A DNA stretch of 12,002 bases from an uncultured Oscillospiraceae bacterium (GTDB lineage: Bacteria > Bacillota > Clostridia > Oscillospirales > Oscillospiraceae), in contig CAJULJ010000068.1 in NCBI GenBank assembly GCA_910587395.1, forward strand, positions 1 to 12,002. Reading direction: 5' to 3'. Shown piece after piece: positions 7,813 to 12,002 of this stretch. Under the pieces are notes generated by a model. It made no database searches. It saw nothing but the letters and a program-made list of their open reading frames with translations, and had not been told where the DNA came from. Made by a program: the position numbers and the translations under genes. Every line of letters begins with the position of its first letter. Position 1 is the first letter of the stretch.

Positions 7813-7846
7813 ACGCCGTGTGAGGGGAAACTCTCACGCACGGTGT
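7813..7846 (+). ncRNA. Group II intron domain V
   Basis: A 34-base hairpin with the classic design: an 8-bp lower stem (ACGCCGTG with CACGGTGT), a two-base CG bulge at 7837-7838, a 6-bp upper stem and a GAAA tetraloop (7827-7830). CGC at 7814-7816 occupies the position of the catalytic triad. It is the most conserved part of the ribozyme and appears intact. Confidence 0.9.
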
Positions 7847-7895
7847 GGAGTGGGGGAAAATCCGGAGATTGTTTCAAAGGATTACCTATCACTAT

Positions 7896-8279
7896 TCATG
7901 GGAAGCCTTTCGTCAAATGACCGGCTGGACTATGCGGAAGTGCTCCGGGCGTTCACAGATACCGCAATTCCAATTCCTGCTTCTGGACGGTGGGCAAACG
8001 CTGGAATGGTGCGAGGCCCTGGGGTTGACCTGTGCTGGCGGCTTATGGACGCCCAATATTGGGCAGTTCCCCGGCTGGCACGACGGCAGCGCATCTTCCT
8101 CGTGGCCGGTTTTGGAGGGGGGCGTGCTCACGAAATACTGTTTAAGCCCCGCCCAATGTTCCAAGTATCTCCGGCTGGCGGAGAAGGCGGGGTGCCCGCC
8201 GCCCAGGTTCATCGAGGCCCTGTTATTGAAGCAGGGGGGCGTATACCCATCGTCCGGCCCTTCCAGCTTTTCCGAATGA
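7896..8279 (+). CDS. Overprinted ORF, exon 2, with LSPxxC-type motif
   Basis: Read one base behind the methyltransferase frame, this segment is open for 127 codons and ends with TGA at 8277-8279. Joined to 5127-5171 it predicts a 142-residue protein. Visible parts are SWEAFRQMTGWTMRKCSGRS, QFLLLDGGQTLEWCEA, then WTPNIGQFPGWHDGSASSSW, and the C-terminal helix-like KYCLSPAQCSKYLRLAEKAG followed by CPPPRFIEALLLKQGG. From memory, many phage and mobile-element proteins of unknown function share this order: GGQTPEW, then TPNIGE, a serine-rich ESSLS stretch, then LSPKACxGILRRAExRGK. No biochemical role is known to me. The methyltransferase frame over the same bases is in its variable region, which argues against a simple shadow. 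Translation is unproven. Confidence 0.55.
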   Translation, partial: SWEAFRQMTGWTMRKCSGRSQIPQFQFLLLDGGQTLEWCEALGLTCAGGLWTPNIGQFPGWHDGSASSSWPVLEGGVLTKYCLSPAQCSKYLRLAEKAGCPPPRFIEALLLKQGGVYPSSGPSSFSE

Positions 8280-8599
8280 GGGGGGCGGCCAATGACCGCT
8301 ACCACGTCCAGTTCCGGGACAGCTTCGGCTTTCTGAACGATCCCTTTCCCACCCTGCTGGCGGGGACGGTCTACCCCTTCGCGTTCTACTTTGCCGACGA
8401 CCCTTTGGGCGGCTGTGTGCGGTTCCCTTCGGAGCTGGAATGTGAGAGGTTGATGGGCCTGCCCGATGGGTGGACGAAATACGGCGCGGAGGGGGAGGAG
8501 ATCAGCCCGGGCCAGCGTTACCGGGCCCTGGGCAACGCCATCGCCCTGCCTTGCGCCGACTATATCATGGCGGGGATCAAAGAGGTACTTGACCCATAA
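7896..8599 (+). CDS. C5-cytosine DNA methyltransferase, exon 2 (C-terminal part)
   Basis: This part encodes residues 121 (last two bases) to 354. It opens with the remainder of motif VI (V-MGSLSSND), then DLCWRLMDAQYW and RQRIFLVAGFGGG (motif VIII region), a variable target-recognition stretch including RPFQLFRMRG, and DPFPTLLAG. The C-terminal motifs are ELECERLMGLPDGW (IX region) and RYRALGNAIALPC (motif X, G333 and N334). The motif VIII area reads VPRLARRQR (residues 178-186) instead of the usual VPQRRRR, so the customary glutamine after VP is missing and the segment looks about two residues longer. Activity may still be normal. On its own this exon has no promoter; it depends on splicing of the intron transcript. 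A strong terminator follows the stop. Confidence 0.88.
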
Positions 8600-8604
8600 A
8601 TCCA

Positions 8605-8642
8605 GGGGCGCGTCCGCTATGGGCGCGCCCCGCTGCTTTTTT
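8605..8642 (+). terminator. Strong Rho-independent terminator after the methyltransferase
   Basis: GGGGCGCGTCC (8605-8615) pairs with GGGCGCGCCCC (8621-8631) as an 11-bp stem with one G-U pair and a five-base loop. GCTGC and six Ts follow at 8637-8642. It stands five bases after the methyltransferase stop and directly before the ribosome binding site of the C40 gene. It may therefore act as an attenuator within the transfer operon. Confidence 0.85.
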
Positions 8643-8660
8643 AAGGAGGGGAACACCATA
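8643..8660 (+). promoter_or_regulatory. Shine-Dalgarno with ATA start for the C40 hydrolase gene
   Basis: AAGGAGG (8643-8649) is followed after eight bases by ATA at 8658-8660, and the coding sequence PKIKERNQTDK starts there. The nearest in-frame ATG (8619) lies inside the terminator hairpin upstream of this ribosome binding site. The next in-frame ATG (8748) would lose about 30 residues of typical sequence. ATA is the best-placed start. Confidence 0.65.
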
Positions 8661-10694
8661 CCCAAAATAAAGGAACGGAACCAAACCGATAAGGTCAAAG
8701 GCAAGAAAAAGGGCGGTAAGCCCGCCCAGGCCAGCGCCCGCCGCGTCATGACGGCCAAGCTGAAAAAGGAGCTGGCCCAGCGGAAGCGGGGCGGGGGCAA
8801 CACCGCCGCCGAGATACCCCGCGGCAGTTTCACCGATACCGCCAGCACCACCGCCACCGGCTCCGCCAGCGCCGACAGCGGCGCCGGGGCCGTGGAGCAG
8901 GTGGAGCAGACCGCCCAGGCCGCCGCCGTCGATGTGGGCCGCGCCGCCAAGCGGGGCGCGGCCCTGGCTGCGTCCAAGGTGAAGCAGAAGCGCCGGGAGG
9001 TCAAAGAGCGGCGGCGCCAGCCGGACGCTCAGGGCCAGCCCCCGGACACCCCGGCCCCTGGCGGCCATGGGGCAGACACCCCATCCGGCCAACCGCCCCA
9101 TCAGGGCTCTGCGCCGGGCACTTCCGCTACTCCACCACCCCCAACACCGGGGGAGTGTATGCGCCAGCGGGCGGCAGACCAGCGGAAGGAGCAGCTTACC
9201 CGCCCCAGGGCGGGTACACCGTCTCAGGGGACAGCCCCGGCCTCCCCCCACTACGGCGGGCCCCAGCTTTCCCCCGGCCCTTCCACAAAAAATTCCCCCA
9301 CCGGGGATCGATCTATCTATCCATCCATCAAAGAGCGCCCCCGGTGCTCCAACATACTAAAGGAGAAACCTACGGCGGGGGCCATCCGGCCCAAGAATCG
9401 CCGAGCGGTGGAACAGGCCGCCCGGACACGGGCGGCTCCCGCCAGCGTCCCCGGCCCCGCGGGGAGGAAGGCCGCCGCTGGGAAAATCGCTGACCGGGCC
9501 CGGAAGAAGGCTCAGCGTGAGGCGCAGCGGGGTATGCTCCAGAAATCCAGGCAGACAGCCCAGGCCGCCGCCGACCTGTCCAAGCGGGCGGCCCAGGCCA
9601 CGGTGAAGGCGGTGAAGGAGTTGGTCGGCGCCCTGTCCGCCCTGGTGGGCGGGGGTGCGCTGGCCGCCGCCATGTGTGTGATCTTCCTGGTGGCCGCCGT
9701 GATCGCGTCCCCCTTCGGCATCCTCTTTGCCAACGAGCCGTCCCCTGGGGCGGTGCCGCTGGCCGCCGCCGTCAATCAGATCAACATGGAGCTGTCCGAC
9801 AGGCTGGCCGCCCTGCAAACCGGGGATTACAGCGCCATCGACATCCAGGGCGCGGCCCCGGACTGGCGGGAGGTTGCGGCGGTGTTCGCCTGCAAGACCG
9901 CCATGGGAGCGGACAGCGTGGACGTGGCCGCCCTCACCCCGGACAGGGTGGCGCGGCTGAAAGCCGTCTTTTGGGATATGTGCGCCCTTTCGTCCAGCGT
10001 GGAGACCATCGACCACCCGGCCACGGATGATACCGAGGCGTGGACAGAGAAAAAACTGCACATTACCATCACCGCCAAGAGCGCGGAGGATATGCGCACA
10101 GCCTATGCGTTCTCCGCCGACCAAAACAGCACCTTGACGGAGCTGCTGGACGAGCTGGACGTGATCGGCGGCCTGCTGGCGAACCTGGGCATGTCGGACG
10201 AAAAGGTGATAGAGGTCCTCCAACGTTTGCCGGACGATCTTTCCCCGGAACGGCGGGCTGTGGTAGAAACGGCTTGTAAGCTGGTGGGCAAGGTCAACTA
10301 CTTTTGGGGCGGCAAGAGCAGCGCCATCGGCTGGGACCCCCGCTGGGGCACATTGATGAAAGTGACCGCGCCGGGGAACGACACCAGCGGCACCTATCGG
10401 CCCTTCGGCCTGGACTGTTCCGGGTTCCTGGACTGGGTGCTGAAAAACGTGGGCCTGCCCAGCGACGGGCATTGGTATGTCAACCGAAATTTGACAGCGG
10501 TATCGACCGCCAACGCCAAGCCGGGGGATTTTGCCCTCTACCCGGACGCCTCCCATATCGGCGTGGTGGTGGGCCGGAACGAGGCGGGGAAGCTGCTGGT
10601 GTGCCACTGTGCCAGCGGGCAGAATAACATCGTGATCACCGAGTTTTCCGCCTCCGGCTTTACCGTTGTGGGCAAGCTGGCCTTTATGGACTAA
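8658..10694 (+). CDS. C40 (NlpC/P60) cell-wall hydrolase of a conjugative element, CD1108-like
   Basis: The 678-residue protein should open peptidoglycan locally so the transfer channel can be assembled. Residues 1-320 are a basic, proline- and alanine-rich, low-complexity cytoplasmic region (RRVMTAKLKKEL, SIKERPR, KEKPTAGAIRPK). One membrane segment at about 322-358 (GGALAAAMCVIFLVAAVIAS) anchors it. The outer part has a linker region and a C-terminal NlpC/P60 domain starting near VETACKLVGKVNYFWGGKS. The likely catalytic residues are C587 (LDCSGFLDW), H633 (ASHIGVVVG) and H650 (VCHCASGQ). Order after virB4 and domain design match the CD1108-type proteins of Tn1549-like elements. The start is an ATA codon. 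The stop lies seven bases before an inverted repeat pair. Confidence 0.88.
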   Translation: MPKIKERNQTDKVKGKKKGGKPAQASARRVMTAKLKKELAQRKRGGGNTAAEIPRGSFTDTASTTATGSASADSGAGAVEQVEQTAQAAAVDVGRAAKRGAALAASKVKQKRREVKERRRQPDAQGQPPDTPAPGGHGADTPSGQPPHQGSAPGTSATPPPPTPGECMRQRAADQRKEQLTRPRAGTPSQGTAPASPHYGGPQLSPGPSTKNSPTGDRSIYPSIKERPRCSNILKEKPTAGAIRPKNRRAVEQAARTRAAPASVPGPAGRKAAAGKIADRARKKAQREAQRGMLQKSRQTAQAAADLSKRAAQATVKAVKELVGALSALVGGGALAAAMCVIFLVAAVIASPFGILFANEPSPGAVPLAAAVNQINMELSDRLAALQTGDYSAIDIQGAAPDWREVAAVFACKTAMGADSVDVAALTPDRVARLKAVFWDMCALSSSVETIDHPATDDTEAWTEKKLHITITAKSAEDMRTAYAFSADQNSTLTELLDELDVIGGLLANLGMSDEKVIEVLQRLPDDLSPERRAVVETACKLVGKVNYFWGGKSSAIGWDPRWGTLMKVTAPGNDTSGTYRPFGLDCSGFLDWVLKNVGLPSDGHWYVNRNLTAVSTANAKPGDFALYPDASHIGVVVGRNEAGKLLVCHCASGQNNIVITEFSASGFTVVGKLAFMD

Positions 10695-10700
10695 AAAATA

Positions 10701-10723
10701 AATCTCATGGTGAGACACGATTC
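10701..10723 (-). repeat. Copy 2 of the palindrome repeat, reversed
   Basis: Read on the minus strand it is GAATC, GTG, TCTCACCATGAGA, TTT, then ATTTTTT, so it shares the plan of the 30-bp repeat with different spacer bases. It lies head-to-head with copy 3, with a seven-base gap (10724-10730). Together they form an inverted repeat with 21-base arms and three mismatches, between the convergent C40 and regulator genes. Confidence 0.8.
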
Positions 10724-10730
10724 TTGTCGG

Positions 10731-10760
10731 GAATCAAATCTCACCATGAGACACATTTTT
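10731..10760 (+). repeat. 30-bp direct repeat, right copy
   Basis: Identical over 30 bases to 4776-4805. The core palindrome is at 10739-10751. It overlaps the last codons and stop of the minus-strand regulator gene, supplying its C-terminal VSHGEI. Confidence 0.85.
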
Positions 10761-10988
10761 ATCCTTCATTTGTTCCGGTCGTTTGTACTCAATCAACTCT
10801 CCCGCTTCTACTTTCAAATACCAGCACAGCTTACAAATAAGCCCAGTATCCATCCTCTGAAAATCATTACGGCAATATCTATTGAAATTGGCACGAGGAA
10901 TGTCCAAATCCTTGCAAATCTGATTTTTAGAGATTCCGCGCGCTTTCAAAATACGCTCAATATTCAGCGTCAATGCTCCGTAATCCAT
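10734..10988 (-). CDS. Small XRE/Cro-type helix-turn-helix regulator
   Basis: The 84-residue product is a single helix-turn-helix domain of the Cro/C1 type (HTH_26-like). It reads LTLNIERILKARGISKNQICKDLDIPRANFNRYCRNDF with recognition helix near RANFNRYC, then the family ending DTGLICKLCWYLKVEAGELIEYKRP. AAAGAGGG ends eight bases before the ATG (10988). Such proteins are usually repressors of element genes or of themselves. It faces the C40 gene tail to tail. Its last codons come from the repeat, which may have replaced the original end. The ligand and operator are unknown; the repeated palindrome and the palindrome at its own promoter are both candidate binding sites. Confidence 0.85.
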   Translation of the reverse strand: MDYGALTLNIERILKARGISKNQICKDLDIPRANFNRYCRNDFQRMDTGLICKLCWYLKVEAGELIEYKRPEQMKDKNVSHGEI

Positions 10989-11017
10989 AACAAAGTCCCT
11001 CTTTACTTAGATAGCCT

Positions 11018-11047
11018 TATTATATATAATAGGAACGCATTTAATAA
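11018..11047 (-). promoter_or_regulatory. Possible promoter of the regulator gene with palindromic -10 region
   Basis: On the minus strand TATAAT (11024-11019) stands 17 bases after TTATTA (11047-11042), a weak -35. The -10 box sits in an exact 14-base palindrome, TATTATATATAATA (11018-11031). CTCACCAT, eight bases of the repeat core, occurs at 11048-11055 directly upstream of the -35. Autoregulation is plausible but not shown. Confidence 0.45.
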
Positions 11048-11155
11048 CTCACCATATAGTAAGTCCTTATATAGCTACCTCAAAGAGAAGCGACACATGA
11101 CCACAATATTTTGGCTATTGAATTTGTAAAAATCAAAAGCAAGGAGTAATCTACA

Positions 11156-11257
11156 TTGAAAACATGGTTAAAGAGACAGGATAAAACATTCCACAGTTGT
11201 TGGCGGGATATTATGAAAGCCATGATAATTACCGCATTGCTTTTAGGCGCTGTTTGA
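11156..11257 (+). CDS. Short ORF, possible truncated membrane-protein start
   Basis: TTG at 11156 follows AAGGAG (11141-11146) by nine bases and opens a 33-codon frame ending with TGA at 11255. It reads KTWLKRQDKTFHSCWRDIMK then the hydrophobic AMIITALLLGAV. A basic segment followed by a membrane helix resembles the start of a sensor kinase such as the KdpD type, but it is too short to assign. It may be a decayed gene start or simply chance. Confidence 0.3.
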   Translation: MKTWLKRQDKTFHSCWRDIMKAMIITALLLGAV

Positions 11258-11353
11258 AAATTGGAAATGTGCCCAACGTGAGGGATTTTTTCGCCAGACG
11301 AAGCCAATTTGACGCAGGAACACTTGGTGTATTCCAAGGAAAATTGGCAAAGT

Positions 11354-11705
11354 ATGGGGGAAAAAGAGCCACCGTTTGGGTATGATGACAATTTTCAAAC
11401 AAGCCCTAGTCTCTTTTGCTTTCGGCTTTTTTCTGCGCGGCATGACAGCGAATCGTGATGTGGGATTGTGGAAATCCCTTGTTTCTACGCCAGGATCGTA
11501 AATCTGCGCCTTATGTGGAAACGGGAATGGTATCGCTTAACATGCCTCTGGCTGTATGTTCAAGCGCAACCGCCATTTGGTGGATCACAGCGGGGTATGC
11601 GTCTGCTATCTGACAAAGGAGCGTGGCGGGACCGCCTACACTGCTCAATACGCACAGAGGCAGGGGCTTGAGATAGTTAATACCGCGCGGCACGAAATCC
11701 CATAA
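11354..11705 (+). pseudogene. Degraded SLOG/DUF1273-like gene
   Basis: Three pieces match, in order, the plan of the SLOG (YpsA/DUF1273-like) family. The first is GEKEPPFGYDDNFQTSP from 11357, like the family start with PFGYDE. The second, in another frame, is AFGFFLRGMTANRD near 11418-11459, like the FFxxGMALGxD block. The third is GCMFKRNRHLVDHS plus VCVCYLTKERGGTAYTAQYA from 11550, which is the clear C-terminal signature. Stops in frame at 11499-11501 and 11538-11540 and a frame change between pieces show it is broken. An ATG at 11556 could still make a 49-residue fragment. The stop at 11703 lies in an exact hairpin, ATCCCA-TAATA-TGGGAT (11697-11713). The third piece is the best supported; the first two are suggestive. 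Confidence 0.55.
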
Positions 11706-11713
11706 TATGGGAT

Positions 11714-11921
11714 ATTGCGGGGTAAAAAATATGTCTCATGGTGAGAAAAATTTCCCGCTGTAGCCGTTTTTCAAAAATAATTAGGAAAAAACCATTGAAA
11801 CTATATGGTTATAGAGTGGACAAAAAATGGGCCGTTTTGGTAGAATGGCATAGGTCAAATTATACGTCGAGACAGACATATCCTATTTTGCAATTTTTTC
11901 ACAGAAAGGGGTTGACAGGGA
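11714..11921. other. AT-rich non-coding stretch
   Basis: No credible gene was seen. It holds copy 4 of the palindrome and a 6-bp inverted repeat AACCAT/ATGGTT (11790-11810, nine-base loop). It should contain the promoter of the following repeat-bearing ORF, but no clear -35/-10 pair was found. Confidence 0.5.
11734..11746 (-). repeat. Copy 4 of the palindrome repeat, reversed
   Basis: The 13-base core is exact. On the minus strand it is followed by CAT and ATTTTTT, as in the other copies. The GAATC half is only partly kept (GAAAT). It lies 29 bases beyond the stop of the SLOG remnant. Confidence 0.7.

Positions 11922-12002
<81 letters not shown>

Larger units (their letters stand above)
5172..7895 (+). 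mobile_element. Group II intron inserted in the cytosine methyltransferase gene
   Basis: The 2724-base retroelement has a GTGTG 5' end at 5172, domains I-III of RNA to 5869, an intron-encoded protein in domain IV (5870-7750), domain V at 7813-7846 and a short domain VI. The 3' end is placed after CTATCACTAT (7895), because joining G5171 to TC restores the codon GTC of the ENV motif and gives ENVMGSLSSN with the usual single residue between ENV and G. Ending at 7892 (CTATCAC) also keeps the frame but adds a residue. A possible EBS1 is CGTTTTT at 5553-5559, which can pair (with two G-U pairs) with GAGAACG at 5165-5171. It lies in sense orientation and should be spliced from the mRNA; mobility would be by retrohoming. 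Confidence 0.9.

Noticed and set aside
9155..9493. 112-codon plus-strand frame inside the C40 gene
   Set aside because: It covers a low-complexity proline-rich stretch where any frame stays open. The main frame keeps family-like motifs (IKERPR, KEKPTAG), so no frameshift or second gene is needed.
9357..10718. 453-codon minus-strand frame opposite the C40 gene
   Set aside because: No recognisable domains; low-complexity G/H/R-rich shadow of a real gene with intact catalytic motifs on the plus strand.
11080..11443. Minus-strand open frames of 66-103 codons opposite the SLOG remnant
   Set aside because: No ribosome binding site or family resemblance; the plus strand shows partial SLOG similarity instead.
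11790..11810. Short inverted repeat AACCAT/ATGGTT near a repeat-like stretch, considered as a CRISPR or oriT element
   Set aside because: Single occurrence, no spaced array and no relaxase gene in the window.

Overview
The window looks like the core of a Tn1549/CTn-type integrative conjugative element from a gut Clostridia bacterium. Oscillospiraceae-like hosts fit best, but this is inferred from gene content and base composition, not from a marker gene. The conjugation genes are GC-rich. The group II intron and the right end (after about 10.7 kb) are clearly more AT-rich, which suggests later arrivals.

Layout: (1) 3-4794, transfer genes on the plus strand: the end of a VirB6/TrbL-like membrane channel protein, an MT-A70 adenine methyltransferase, a ParE/Phd-type toxin-antitoxin pair on the opposite strand behind a bidirectional terminator, a PrgI-family membrane protein, and the VirB4-like ATPase. 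(2) 4811-8599, a C5-cytosine methyltransferase split by a group II intron (5172-7895) whose own reverse transcriptase/maturase/HNH protein lies at 5870-7750. Splicing gives a 354-residue methyltransferase. (3) 8658-10694, a membrane-anchored NlpC/P60 (C40) cell-wall hydrolase of the kind found downstream of virB4 in these elements. (4) 10.7-12.0 kb, a small XRE-type regulator gene (minus strand), degraded remnants including a probable SLOG-family pseudogene, and the start of an ORF that runs into a (CCAG)n repeat at the window edge.

The VirB6-like, PrgI and VirB4 proteins would form the membrane channel and motor, the C40 hydrolase would open the cell wall, the two methyltransferases could protect transferred DNA from restriction, and the toxin-antitoxin pair could stabilise the element.

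Four observations stand out. First, a second reading frame inside the cytosine methyltransferase is open and looks protein-like on both sides of the intron. One splice event restores both overlapping frames. Second, three backbone genes (MT-A70, PrgI, C40) have ATA or ATT where homology and Shine-Dalgarno position call for ATG. Third, a 13-bp imperfect palindrome (TCTCACCATGAGA) occurs four times at gene 3' ends. Two copies belong to an exact 30-bp direct repeat that flanks the 6-kb methyltransferase-intron-hydrolase block. Fourth, the last ORF carries a tetranucleotide tract typical of phase-variable genes.
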